A stretch of 64,000 nt of DNA from Conchocele bisecta. Lineage: Eukaryota; Mollusca; Bivalvia; Lucinida; Thyasiridae. A model generated the notes under the pieces. It saw only the letters and a program-made list of their open reading frames with translations. It searched no databases and was not told where the DNA came from. The DNA lies in NCBI GenBank assembly GCA_029237695.1, contig CM055265.1, positions 78,796,447-78,860,446 on the forward strand, given 5' to 3'. Position numbers and translations under genes: made by a program. This document shows positions 11,071 to 22,829 of the stretch, in pieces (the first letter of the stretch is position 1; each line of letters begins with the position of its first letter).

Positions 11071-14000
11071 ATAAGATAAGATAAGATAAATTTTATTTAA
11101 CGTCGGCAAGATATATAACAAGTAACATAAGTTCTCAAGAACTTTTGAACCGACACATATAAACAGATAGGACAGTACAAAACAGCACAAGTTTGGACAG
11201 CACAATTACATGTAACATGAATATCACAATTAAGTTTGGTTCAAAAATAAAAAAATATAAAAAATAAATAGTACAATATAGCACAATTTTGGACAGCACA
11301 TTTAAATAGAACATGAATATCACAATTAAGTTAAATTTAAATAAAAATGGATAAAAAAAAAAAAAAAAAACGACAATTTTAACAAAACCTGATATAAATA
11401 ATGCTCACTCAACCGGCTATGGCAAAACTAGTTGTTTCATCTAGAAGTTTGCACAGGCTGAGCATTTACAGTCAGTGCCGCTCCAGGATGACATTAACTG
11501 CTTAAACTGATTGAAATTTGTAATCTTTCTGAAGTCTTCGGGTAGGGAGTTCCATAAAACTGGCGCTGCATATCTAAAGGAGTTCTTGCCGTATCTGGTT
11601 GAGTTCACCTGAGGTATACTTAGAATATTTGAGTACCTAAAACTGTATTTATTCTCTCGTTTGTGGATAAGATCTGTTAAAACTGGCGGAGCCAGATCAT
11701 GAAAGATTTTGAAAGTTTCTATTGCAACCACACGCATTCTTCGAATGTGTAAGGTTGGCAATTTAGCTTTCAGCAAAAAAATCATTATATGAAAGATTGT
11801 AATCATTATACACAAATCTAAGAGCCCGTTCCTGTACTTTTTCGATTTTTTTGGTATTCGCTTCAGAACAAAAGTGCCATGAGAGGGGACAAAAGTTTTT
11901 AAAATTAGACAAGATAAAAGTATAAAAAATAGTAAGCCTGTTCAGTTTTGAGAGATCTTTTCCAATACGTTTGAGAATATTAAGTTGCTGTGCTGCTTTC
12001 TTCAGAAGCTTAGAGATATGACCATCAAAATTTAATTTGAAATCAATGTCTACACCTAATAATTTTACAACTTCATCACAAGAGATAGTTACTTCCCCTA
12101 TTTTAAATGCAGGTGATCTATCAGCCGTTTTCTTCCCAACTGCTATGGCCTGAAACTTGTCTGGGTTTGCCTGCATGCAGTTAAAATCAAACCATTCAAT
12201 AAGGACTTTACTCTCGGATTCTAAAACATTTGTAAGTTCATCAAAATTTTGGTGAGTTAAATGAAAGTGTGTTATCATCAGCGTAATTATACAATGTTCC
12301 TTTTTTAATAAAATAAAAAATGTCATTTATAAAAACATTAAAAAGAAGTGGTCCGAGAATAGAGCCTTGGGGAACCCCCTTCTTCAGATTTGCCCATGTA
12401 CCAACAATATCCCCAATTTTAATCTGCTGTTTCCGCCCGGACAAATAACTATTCATCATACAAGTTGAGTTATCTGACAGACCATATGCAGATAGTTTAT
12501 TGATTAGGATATTGTGTGGTAAACAGTCAAATGCTTTAGAGAGATCCATTAAAATTGCCGCTACAAATTCATTTTTATCTAGAACTTGTTTCCAGTCTTC
12601 TAAAAGTTTTAAAAGAGTTGTCTGGCATCCGTGTCCCTTACGAAAGGCGCATAGAAAGTTATCAAAAATGTTATCAAAAAAATCTGACAGCTGATCTGAT
12701 AAAACTTTTTCAAAAATTTTGGAGGTCATAGGTAGAATGCTTACAGGCCTGTAATTAGTCTTTGACATTGGGTCATTCTTTTTGAAAAGTGGACTAACTT
12801 GGGCTTCTTTAAGTCTATCAGGGAAAATATTAGAAGTAATTGACAAGTTTATTAAATTTGTGAGGGGCTTGACCAGAGCCGGTTTACCATTTTTTAGAAG
12901 TTTAGCCGAGATGCCGTCGACTCCCGTTGCCTTTTTTACCCCCAACTTATTTATTAATTTTGATACAGTTTCCTGATTTGTTTCCTTAAAAGTGAATGCA
13001 TTAGGAGGAAAGTTTTTATCTTTAATAGCATTAAGACTAGGATGATTTTCAGGGTTAAAATTGTAATCTTTACCTATATTTTCTGCAACGTTTACAAAAA
13101 AGTTGTTGTTAAAAACCTCAGCTACTTCAGTGTTTTCAGTTATTAGGTTATTATTTTCGGAAATAATTATTTTTGACTGCGAGTTACAGGATTTTTTCGA
13201 CAGATACGGTTTAATTGTTTTCCAGAAATCTGTTGATTTACAGCCCCCAATACATCGTTCATGAAAATAATTATTTTTTTATTTGGTTTTAAGTTTATTT
13301 ACCAAATTTCTACTTTTCCTATACAGTTCCCATGATTTGTTTGTATTATATTTTAAATATTTATTATAAGTCATTTTCTTTTGATAAATAGCTTTCCTTA
13401 ACATTTTATTCATGTACGGTAACGGATTGTTTTTTCTGTAAGCCTCTTTAATCGGTACGTGCTTATTGAAAATTTCAGTTACATCTACCTCGTATTGATC
13501 ATAAGTTGAATTCACATATAATGAGTCACTGATATTTGAGCTATTTGGTTTTATTTGGATCTGAGATAATTCACAGTTTAAATGCTCAACATTTAGGTTT
13601 TTAAAACTTCTATATTTAAATTTGCTTTTTTCTATGTTTGGGGTTGTAGTATTAATTACAGTGCTTATCATATTGTGACAATCACTAACACCAGTAGGAA
13701 AATTCAACGTTCTGATGCATGTGCGTGAGCAATTTGTAAGTATGACATCCAGTAGAGAAGGCTGGCAATTTTTCATAAAACATGTGGCTTCCTTAATAAG
13801 ATTGGACAAGTTGAACAATTCCATCAAATCAAACAATGTTTTTCCTTTGCCTTTACATAGCATATTGTAGTTTAGATCACCAATCACTATGTAATTATCA
13901 TATGCAGAAATGCACTTATCAATCAATAATGTGAAGGATTGACTAAATAATGAATCGGGCAAGCTTGGTGGTCTATATATGCAAACAATACACCATTTTA

Positions 14001-14589
14001 CTTTCTGAAATGTTACTTCATGTACTAAATTTTCTAGATTGTCAGATTCTATATCTCTCCGTCTACGACCTGGAATGTCTGTCCTGATAAATGAAGCTAC
14101 GCCTCCGCCATGTACATTTCTATCCCGCCGCTCAAATTTGTACCCTGGAATGTCAAATATGTTGTCGCTGTAGCTGGAGTCGAGTTTGGTTTCCGATAAA
14201 TATAATAAGTCTACTAATCTGTCCAACAGAATTTCGTGGATTTCTTCAAATTTGGATTTCAAACTGTTGATATTAAGGTGAGCAACAATAAATTTATTTG
14301 GATGTTTGTTTCTGAGAGATTTCAGCTCGTCGAAAGTAGAAGCACTGTTTTTTTCACTGTATGTGGAGTCGAAAGATATATCTGAGTCGAATAAAGAGTC
14401 CGAAAAATGCAATAAATGCGATTCACATGATCGACAAAGCCAGGGGTCATCACTCGCGCCTAACTCCCGATATTCCGCTGGGGTGATATTGGCACATTTG
14501 ATATGGCACCAGAAATAGCACGCCTCGCAGTAGACCGCTCTGTGGTTGTTGTTGACTGATTTTTTGCAGCCTCCGCATGGATTCTGGAT

Positions 14590-14640
14590 AGGCCCTGGGT
14601 TGAGTGACACATCTCCGCACATGAGAATCGCGAGGAGTCT
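14590..14640 (-). other. 2A-like (ribosome-skipping) peptide in the LINE leader
   Basis: The leader reads LLAILMCGDVSLNPGP directly before the zinc finger. 2A peptides have a C-terminal core D-x-E-x-N-P-G-P; here the core is D-V-S-L-N-P-G-P, so all positions fit except Glu, which is Ser. 2A-like leaders are known in APE-type LINEs of sea urchins, molluscs and trypanosomes. If active it would release the leader between the last Gly and Pro. Activity with the Ser substitution is unknown. Confidence 0.75.
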
Positions 14641-14701
14641 GTGTTGACGATGTTCGAGCTCGATGGGGATCGATAATGGATAATGGTCGCCAATATTAAC
14701 C

Positions 14702-14723
14702 ACTCTCTCTCTCTCTCTCTCTG
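14702..14723. repeat. (CT)n microsatellite in the LINE leader
   Basis: About ten CT units. On the element strand this is a GA run between the ATG at 14,742-14,744 and the main frame. A length change here would move the start codon in or out of frame. Confidence 0.95.
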
Positions 14724-14744
14724 TACTGCCTGTCCCTCAGACAT

Positions 14745-15224
14745 TTCGCCTTTCTTTTGGCCGACGCTGTTTCATACAATTTCCGTCCTGGACGTTTCGA
14801 CATGTTGGTTTTCTTGTTTACATATTGGGAAGCCTACTGGCGCGCGTAGTATACTGCGCATGCGCACCGCAAGCCGTGATGTGTAAGTCGTCGTCCCCGC
14901 ACATTATCAAAATAGACAGTTACCGCCGCGCGTCGCTAACAGTAAATTGATAATTAATAAATGATTATATTTGTATAGCGGGCACTCGTAATTTTTAGAA
15001 CTGGTGGAATAGTGACATAATTATACACTTATTTAATTCCGATAAAGAACATTTTGTGCCGACTGCGTGGGCATGTACCTTTAACCATTACTCACCGACG
15101 ATGTTACCAATGGTCCGTTTGTCGTTAGATGTGATTATTTGAACGTGATTCTGGCATTATTGATTATTAATATTGGCTGGAGCCATGATAATGCCAATAT
15201 CCCATTACCCCACCCACTTTTTCC
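14745..15224. other. No gene seen; contains R450 fragment
   Basis: 14,950-15,085 matches the right part of R450 (gcgggcactcgtaattttta, aactggtggaatagtga). The part next to the LINE may be its 5' untranslated region, but the boundary cannot be set. Confidence 0.6.
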
Positions 15225-15750
15225 CCATTGCGATACGATTCTCGACTAGAGCTTCGTGACCCCCTGCTGTGTGACTCCCCACCCTGGCTTCGTGCTCCCC
15301 TCCATTCAGCTAGTGTCATAATACCTACCCCAGCTCTGTGACCCCCATTGTGTGACTCCCCACCCCTGCCCCGTGCCCACCTGCTGTGTAATTCCCCACC
15401 CCGCGACCCCACCCAGCATAATTAGTCCCCATCCTAGCTTCGTGATTCCCGCTGTGTCACTCACCCACCCAGCTTATTTCCCACCCCAGCTTCGTGATTC
15501 CCGTTGTGCGACTCCCCCACCCAACATTAATCCCAACCCCAGCTTCGTGATTCCCGCTGTGCGACTCCCCCACCCAACATTAGTCCCAACCCCAGCTTCG
15601 TGATTCCCGCTGTGTGACTCCCCCACCCTGTATTATATCCCCACCCAAGCTTCGTGATTCCCACTGTGTGACTCCCCCACCCAGCATAATTAATACCCAT
15701 CTTAGCTTCATGATTCCCGCTGTGCGACTCCCCCACCCAGATATTTCCAC
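15225..15750. repeat. C-rich minisatellite, about 53-bp unit
   Basis: Roughly eight to nine units built on agcttcgtgattcccgctgt and gcgactcccccaccca, spaced 52-58 bp in the better-preserved right half and more diverged to the left. Open frames on both strands across it (15,352-15,603 and 15,527-15,736) are by-products of the repeat. Confidence 0.9.
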
Positions 15751-16149
15751 TATCTAGTTGCTCACACTGTCGCCTATATGCCAGTTAGTCTCGACTCGCA
15801 TACATGTACTACAAATATATACTAACTATTGATTTATATAGTTCTGTATATCACCCCGATACCATTATTGTTACCGTGAATTGTCACCCTCATACAGTTG
15901 TATGTGTTGCATAATATTGTGTGTTATCTGTTATCAAAATATCAGGTATTAATACTGAATTCGCCACTTTCGTTCTTTCATTGCCAAGTATTTATAGTTA
16001 TAGTTATTCCCGCTTCCATATCCTGATTCACAAGGGCCCGCTACCAACCCCCTGCGTGAACATGAAATAGTATGGTCTATCGCGTATTCTTGAAGACAGA
16101 CGCAACGAAGGGTCGTTACAATATTATTACTGGTACATGTATATTTCAA
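15751..16149. other. No gene seen
   Basis: No coding or repeat structure recognised. Confidence 0.5.
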
Positions 16150-16320
16150 ACGCAATAAGAGGTAAACAAACTGGACGATGTCTTGTACACACTAAGATGG
16201 CTGACATGGCAACTCTATGCACCGTGTAGGACATAGTAAGAAGAGAATGTTCACGTGTATGTTATGCATATATCGCATCACCTTTGCAAAGCAATTATGC
16301 ATGAATCATAGGATGATTTG
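16150..16320. repeat. Right-arm fragment of the long-TIR foldback element
   Basis: The text aactggacgatgtcttgtac, gatggctgacatggcaactc and acatagtaagaagagaatgt parallels the right arms at 3,990-4,110 and 20,545-20,830. No left arm is present nearby. Confidence 0.6.
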
Positions 16321-16359
16321 CGGTGTCACGTATACCCCCGGCAGCCGCCTGGACTGACA

Positions 16360-16866
16360 CATAAAACTTTAACGCAAATATTTAAAACAGTTTAACGTAA
16401 ATTTCTAAGTAATTTGACCTTGATCTTGGACACGAAAGTTTGGAATGAAAATATGAATGATGATAAGTATATGAAGTTTGAAGTCCATCCGACTTACCGT
16501 TGCAGAGATAATGGGTACCCGAAAACTTTAACGCAAATCTTACGGATGCAAATTTCTAAGTAATTTGACCATGACCTTGGAAATGAAGACCGCATGGGTG
16601 TGGTATGGAATTAAAATATGGATTATGATACGGACGTATATGAAGTTTGAAGTCCTCCGACTTACTGTTGCAGAGATAATATGTAACCGAAAACTTTGAA
16701 CGCAAATGTCACGGATGCACATTTCTAAGTAATTTGACCTTGACCTTATGTATGAAGGCCGCATGAGTGTGGTATGGAATGAAAATATGGATACTGATAA
16801 GGAAGTATTTGGTGTTTGAGGTCAATCCGACTTACCGTTGCAGATAATGAGTACCCAAACACTTTA
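16360..16866. repeat. Tandem units of the TGACCTT repeat, inverted relative to 8-9.4 kb
   Basis: Three units each contain aaaactttaacgcaaat, aatttctaagtaatttgacc and atgaagtttgaagtc, spaced about 160 bp. They run into the GGAC array at the right. Confidence 0.75.
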
Positions 16867-16946
16867 ACATGGACGGACGGACGGACGGACACACCGGATG
16901 GACGGACCGGACGGACGGACGGACCGGACGGACGGACGGACGGACA
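16867..16946. repeat. (ACGG)n microsatellite
   Basis: Interrupted array of acgg/ggac units, about 80 bp. Confidence 0.95.
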
Positions 16947-17249
16947 CAATTCATTATCAGTGAACTAAATTAATTTGTCTCAGGTGAGCTAAAACATGAA
17001 TAGCCTCATTTCATTTCTCATGAAAGCGGTAAACTCATTTAATAAAATATCATATGAACTCATCACAACGTTAGATTGCATTGGTTTCGTAAGCATAACA
17101 TCATCCATTGCAGCTGTACTGATCACCCATATGTGTTTCCCGTAGCGGTCTCATTTACATAATGTATTATAGTGAAACCTCACTAAACCGGACACCCTGG
17201 GAGGTCCCTATGGTGTCCGGCTTAGAGAGGTTTCACTGTAAATCAGACA
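16947..17249. other. No gene seen; includes a 69-bp palindrome
   Basis: 17,172-17,240 is an imperfect palindrome from gtgaaacctcactaaaccgg to ccggcttagagaggtttcac. The left half also occurs near 57,150-57,173, so it is a small foldback repeat. Confidence 0.65.
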
Positions 17250-18059
17250 TTGTACAATGGGTTTTGGGCTACAAGTTCTCACAACATTAGTTACAGCCCT
17301 TACCCAAGTATTACAACAATGCAGCAATTTAACAGCAATGGCAACAAGTATACAAGTATATGTACATGGGTACAGACAAATAATCATGTGATATATATAA
17401 GTTTGCAGAATGTACGAGAGAAAAAAACTCTGATAAAAAGAGAAATAAAAGGTGGATAATTAGAGAGGAGATTGGGGGAAAGAATGAATGAGTCATGCGT
17501 CACAATGTAAATATAGTATAGAAGCTAATTTATCGACAGATGTGTAGTGCAGTTTAGGTTGATGTTGGAAAATGGAAAGCATCCAATAGAGCTTGCGTCC
17601 CAGGCATCCACCAATGGTGTTACTCAAATGCTGTTGTAGTTTTAATATCATCTGTATAGCTTTAAAAATACAGTATTGTTTGCTTCAGGTATGCCATGCA
17701 AAAGCATAATTTAGAGTTTAGAGGATACAATTGTCGCAGTGAATGGCATAAAATTAGACGCTGCACATGATCATGATGATATTTATTACATCTAAAGAAG
17801 TAATATTCTGTATCTTCTACAACTTCGCTACTTTCACAGAGGGAGTTTCTCTGATATGGTTATTGCAAAGATCACAATTAATAATACTACATTTATTTGG
17901 AAGTCTTGCATGTATACCGGATACAAATATAAATAATATGGTGGTATATTATATTGAGTAGTTGTTGGGCTGATGATATTTTGAAGTGTCTAAGACTATC
18001 TACATATCTTAGCAACGGATCAATTTCATTCCAGAGTTATACTGAATATGGTACAGACG
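17250..18059. other. Probable 3' non-coding part of a decayed LINE
   Basis: AT-rich stretch directly downstream (on the minus strand) of the reverse-transcriptase remnant. No gene or other repeat recognised; the assignment rests on position only. Confidence 0.35.
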
Positions 18060-19110
18060 ATTGTTTGTATATTTTCCGTCGTGTAGTGGGGGACATTTAA
18101 ATCAAATTGATTTCTAAGAACGTGCTATATTATTAACAGTAGGTGAAATTATGTTATAAATATAACTACATGCAGGAACTTGATTATTGCTGGTTTTGTA
18201 CATGATCGAAAGTTTTTGGATAAAACGTCGAACAGACAGCAGTTGCCATCCAACTTCATGCCTGAAGTTTTCGAGTGATATTGGCCGTGTTAATCCTACT
18301 ACTATTCTCGCGGCTTCATTCTGATTTTGTTCCAAAGAATCCTTTTCATATTCTGTACACCCATCCCAGACTTATGAAGCATATGCTAGAATAGGTCTTA
18401 TAAGATATATATATATTTGGTTTACAGACTGTCTGCTTATCTCAAAGTTTAGGTTACGCATTATGTCCAATACTCTCGTAGTCGAATTAATTACATTTTG
18501 TATAATGTGTACGCCATTTTCCGTTATTGCTCAGTGTTAAACCAAGGTGCTTATGATCGTCAACAAAGGTTGTGCACGTGTTCTGAAAGTCGATCAAGTT
18601 GTACTAGTGTTAAGAGTATCGCTTCAGTCTTGTTCGGATCGAAACTAACCAACATTGTTTAGTCCAATCTGAAATACTGTGCAGGTCATGATTTATTATG
18701 CCTTCTAGATTGTCAACATTTGTTGAGGAAAAGGACAGAGAGCTGTTGTCAGCAAACAGTCGAACAATACTTAGTAGATGATCCGTTATGTCGTTGACAT
18801 ATATTATAAATAGTAATGGGCCGAATACCGAGCCTTGCGGTACGTCAACAGTAATTATTTTGGTATGTGAGGTTGTGGACCGTATTGATATGGACTGTTT
18901 CCTAGTTGACAAGTAGTTTTCGATCCAGTGTAAAATACAACCATTCATTCCATTTTGCCTTAGCTTAAATATTAACCCCGTATGCTATACTCTATCATGG
19001 GTTTTAGAAATGTCACAAAATACTGTGCATGTAGAGTGCCGTTCATCAAATGTCTGACATATTGATGGTGAATGATATACCGTGGAATGGCCTGGTAAAA
19101 AACCCCGAAT
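18060..19110 (-). pseudogene. Decayed LINE reverse transcriptase (Jockey/CR1-like)
   Basis: Read in several frames on the minus strand, recognisable RT pieces appear in order. They are an FCDISK-type finger/palm motif near 19,000, HWIENYLSTRKQ, VPQGSVFGPLLFIIYVNDI, and FADN where FADD would be catalytic (near 18,765). Further along come a HLGLTLSNNG-type motif near 18,540 and the thumb/C-terminal pattern NEAARIVVGLTR...GWQLLSVRR (18,114-18,335). Multiple frameshifts and stops make this an old copy. The family is clear as a LINE; the clade is less certain. Confidence 0.85.
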
Positions 19111-19194
19111 GTCTGTTATAAATCAGTTGTTGTGACTGCAAGTGATTATAATTATATATGTTTAAATATTGTTCTCTCCATTACCGTACCTAGA

Positions 19195-19830
19195 CAGGTA
19201 CATGCGCACAAAATGTTCTTTATAGGAATTAAATAAGTGTATAATTGTGTAACTATTCCACCGGTTCTAAAAATTACGAGTGCCCGATATACAGATCAAA
19301 TCATTCTGTAATATTTATTTTTTTACTGATAGTGACGCGCGGTGGTATCAGGCTATTTTCATATGTGAATATGTCTATGGGGATTTAAAGGCACATGCCC
19401 ACTCAGTAGGCAGAAACTGTTCTTTATAGGAATTAAATAAGTGAATAATCGTGTCACTATTCCGCCAGTTCTAAAAATTACAAGTGCCCGATATACAGAT
19501 ATTATCATTTTGTTGTAATATTTATTTTACTGATAGTGATGCACGGTGGTATCAGGCTATTTTCATATGCAAATGAGGCATGCTATTTTTTAATTATTTT
19601 TACTAATTAAATGAGTTACCTGAACAAAATAATATTTTCGACAGATTATAAAGTATTATCATTGCACATCAAATATAAATACAGAGAATAATTAGTAATG
19701 TCCGTTAACATTTTAAGGAAACACGGTTATCGCCCCTGATATCAGTATGGAAATTTAAGTCCGATATAAAATGTATAATAATGCCAATATGTACGTGGGG
19801 TAATGGTGAATGAATGTTTAAGTTAGAAGC
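19195..19830. repeat. R450 repeat, inverted copy with partial duplication
   Basis: Inverted relative to 5,335-5,785. The end segment occurs twice (about 19,195-19,355 and 19,388-19,560), each with cgtgtcactattccgcc / ctaaaaattac and gtggtatcaggctattttca. The second continues through ggaaacacggttatcgcccc to about 19,830. It looks like two nested or tandem insertions. Confidence 0.75.
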
Positions 19831-20055
19831 ATTACGGGTGTTTCATTGACTGAATGGCGAACAATGCAGACCCTGATCAGACTGCGCGGATACGGATAGT
19901 TGTATATGCAGTGTCTGGAGAAATGGGGCTTATGGGTTTTGCCACCAGAGCAGCTCCAGTCACAGCCACAAATATAGAAAGAAACTGGAAATAGCTAATG
20001 CCCGACGATCACAATATGTCAGTAATATAACAACGTTATTGCATCGCCGAACCGG

Positions 20056-20840
20056 TTTTAAGGACCAATTCCCGGATCATCATATGACTCATGCGTAATT
20101 GCTTCATAAATGTGATGGGATATATGCATAACATACATATGAACAATCTCCTCTTACTATATCGTACACGGTGCATGGAAATGCCATGTTGACCATTTCA
20201 GTGTATACAAGCCATTTGCCAGTTTTACCTCTTGTGGCGTTTGACACATACCACCACTAGTATGGCAAATACATGAATACAAGTTTGTGCAACATGATCG
20301 GAAGACATCAGTGAACATTGTGGTATGATTGCTATGTGTGTTGATATGCGTCAAATGAATATACAAAGTATGTTACCTAAATGGTTTGTTGACGTTTTGT
20401 AAACATGTAAGTGCAGGTAGGAAAGCACAGACATTTTGTGTAATTTGCTGAAATAATATTTATATGACGTTGTCGTCCTATATAGCTGGTACGTATTGCA
20501 CCAAATGTTATTAGATGTTCTACCATATTATTTGCAGTATGTGTCAAACGCTCCAAGTGGTGAAACTGTCCGATAGCATGTACACTATAAAATGTCGGAG
20601 AGGGCAACTCAATGCTCTGTACATTGTATCATATGTTTTACTTTACATATTCCGTTGTTTGTCAAACGCCACAAGAGGTGAAACTGGCTGAAACATAAAA
20701 AATATAGCCGACTTCAAGTGCCGTATAGGATACAGTAACGAGACAATGTTCACATAATTATGTCATACATATATCCCATCACATTTATAAGCAATTATGT
20801 TTAAATCATATGATGATCAGGTATAGAACGGGTCCTTAAA
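20056..20840. repeat. Long-TIR foldback element, copy 2
   Basis: The left end (ttttaaggaccaattcccgg) and the right end (its inverse around aacgggtccttaaaacg) start imperfect inverted arms. The arms continue through aaatgtgatgggatatatgc and the cacctctt/gtgtttgacaca segments, well over 100 bp each. A third internal gtttgtcaaacgccacaaga segment near 20,650 suggests an internal duplication. Non-coding. Confidence 0.75.
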
Positions 20841-20968
20841 ACGTAACCATGTTGCGGGAGCTTCAAAATACAATGGAACCTCTTTAGATGCGCCACTGTA
20901 ATTCAGGTATATGAGCGTGCCGAGACGTGCTTCTGTTAATTGCTAACATGAAGAGTATATTATGTATA

Positions 20969-21959
20969 TGTAAGACTCAGATCGGGGGTCAGGCCCAGAA
21001 CGTTCTGGTTTTGATTTCAAGCTTGTTGACGTCACGCTATGCGTCCAGATAAACTAGATTTTGTCGCAAGCGAGGCTTACGGAATACCCCCACCCTCGCG
21101 TGTGCCCAGGTACTCCCAAATATGTTTTCTACATATGTGGGCATGCGATCGCGATCCTCGGCTTAGCGAGGGCAGCACGAACGGGGATTTGTCATAGGGT
21201 GGTAGGGGACCAATGGAGCAAGTCATGTGTGAAATGTGAAGCAGATCCGAGCTAGGAAACATAAAGTATAAGCCATTTATCCGAGCGTTAAGGTTTCGAG
21301 CACACAAAGTATGTGACATGGAACTCGGGATCAGCGGGGGTTGGACGGTCGTGGATTTGTCATAACATGATAGCGAACCCTTAGAGGAATGCATGCCTGA
21401 AATGTTAAGAAATTTCGATGAAGGAAATAGAACTTATAACCGATTTCTCCGATGTTAAGTTTGGTAAAGAAAGTATGTGACCTTGACCTTGGGATCAGTG
21501 AGGGTTGGACGGTCGTGGATGATAGTAGAGCCTGAGAGGAATACGTGCGTGAAATATTAAGAATGTTCAATGAAGGAAATAGAAGGTATAACATATTTCT
21601 CTCATGTTAAGTTTAGTGAAGGACGGACGGACAGACGGAGAACCTGACTCCAGTATACCCCCACAACTCGTTGCGGGGGTATAAAAATGGCGGCAACTAG
21701 TGACGACGTCGGGTTTTTCATTGTGGCCAAGCGTACACTACCCACCGTGTTTAGTAATGAAGCGCATTAAACGAATAGTATGCCATTTCTGTTTCCATTT
21801 TGCAAATGTCCAATGTGTGCAATTTCCCTGCCGTTACCGGCCATTGTCAGATTGACCACGTTCTGGGATTGACGTCATGTTTTCGGCCCCGTTCTGGGAT
21901 TAGCCCCCGTGCTGGGATTGGCACCCGTTGTGGGACTGACCCCCGATCTGGGTCTTACA
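20969..21959. mobile_element. TA-flanked non-autonomous DNA transposon (991 bp)
   Basis: The ends read TGTAAGACTCAGATCGGGGG on the left and the inverse on the right, one mismatch over about 24 bp. Both are bounded by TA (20,967-20,968 and 21,960-21,961). The subterminal regions repeat the word pattern ttctggg / cccgttctgggatt. No transposase-like frame exists inside. The TA signature suggests mobilisation by a Tc1/mariner-type transposase. Confidence 0.75.
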
Positions 21960-21984
21960 TATGTATTAAAAATGAGATCGAGAG

Positions 21985-22500
21985 AGATCTACTATCTGTT
22001 TCACGAAACCTGCCCACACATTTTACGTCCATATAAAAATGCATAAACATTTTTTTCAATAATATTAAATTTAATCAAAATTTAAGAATGAGTCTTCCTT
22101 TTATTTCGTGAAATTTGGTCAAATATCGATTTTATTACGGAAAATTGATTTGTCTATGGGAATTTAAGGAGGCAGAGGGGCTGTGGGAGGAGTCAAAAAT
22201 TGACTCTGAAACACTCAATTTTGAAAATCGGTCCACTATTTCTGAAATTAGAAACATGTCCCCATGATAATTCCCCATAAACATCTTCAGTCTTCACTCT
22301 GTGAAGATGTCTATGGGGATTTGAGATGGGGAAATTGTTTTTTCGTAATAAAGTCAATATTGGACCAAATTTAATAAAATAAAAAGAAAGCACATTCTTA
22401 AATTTTGATTAAATTTAACATTATCGAAAATAATATTGTTTTTGCATTGTTCATATAGCCGTAAAATTTGACAGCTTCGTGAAACAGACAGTAGAAAATG
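21985..22500. repeat. Foldback element, about 515 bp
   Basis: The left arm (tactatctgtttcacgaaac ... attttacgtccatataaaaa) is inverted at the right (ccgtaaaatttgacagcttcg ... gaaacagacagtag). The arms continue inward through aatttaatcaaaatttaagaatg and its inverse, about 180 bp per arm. The centre holds a small palindrome around catcttcagtcttcactctg. A fragment of one end recurs at 57,870-57,915. Confidence 0.75.
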
Positions 22501-22829
22501 TCTTCATGAAACACCTGCACGGATCAAGTCGATGAATAGGTTGTCCGACAATGTCTGATGTCGATAATCATAGGAAAGTCACATCTGTTTGTTCGCTGCT
22601 GTCATCACGATAATTAAGTTTAATCTGCAAGGCTCAGATTGCAAATTGTATACAGGAAACAGAATAACACACAGCGTTGTCATGGTTCTTGAGCTGTAAC
22701 TTTTGTCAACAATAGTTTCAATGAGCATTAGCTGATTCCCGGCAGACTGTTCGACCAATGGAATGTGAGATAAATTATGTTTCATATTTTCTACATATGC
22801 ACAGCATTGCAGAACCTCCAATTGTTCAC

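Larger units (their letters stand above)
11071..14744 (-). mobile_element. Near full-length CR1-like non-LTR retrotransposon (LINE)
   Basis: On the minus strand the element runs from at least 14,744 to a short tandem tail at 11,071-11,090 (repeats of ataag on the plus strand, TTATC on the element strand) just after an AATAAA-like sequence. A simple-repeat tail rather than poly(A) is typical of CR1/L2 elements. The order is 2A-like peptide, PHD-type zinc finger, APE-type endonuclease, reverse transcriptase and a C-terminal conserved region. The 3' untranslated region (11,091-11,440) is AT-rich and contains an internal duplication (gacagcac, gaatatcacaattaag). The 5' end is not defined and no target duplication was identified. 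Confidence 0.92.
11441..14744 (-). pseudogene. LINE ORF: PHD finger, endonuclease, reverse transcriptase; broken
   Basis: The frame from 14,703 encodes a Cys/His finger of PHD type (CxxC at the start, WCHIKC in the middle, WLCRSC at the end). An APE endonuclease follows with AHLNINSLKSKF, SETKLDSSY, GGGVASFIR, IYRPP and GDLNYN. The reverse transcriptase then shows FxxAFRKGHGCQTT, DLSKAFDCLPH, GVPQGSILGPLLF and the catalytic YADD. The C-terminal part has LPTLHIRRMR, LWNSLP and a CxCxxC ending at 11,441. Lesions seen: a TAA at 13,279-13,281 in an otherwise continuous frame, a frameshift near 12,255-12,265 just after YADD, and another at the A-run near 11,773-11,780. The only upstream ATG (14,742-14,744) lies in another frame, separated by the CT/GA run. 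The element is therefore dead but fairly young. Confidence 0.92.

Noticed and set aside
15225..15750. Possible CRISPR-like array
   Set aside because: Units are contiguous and diverge gradually without unique spacers; it is a eukaryotic minisatellite.
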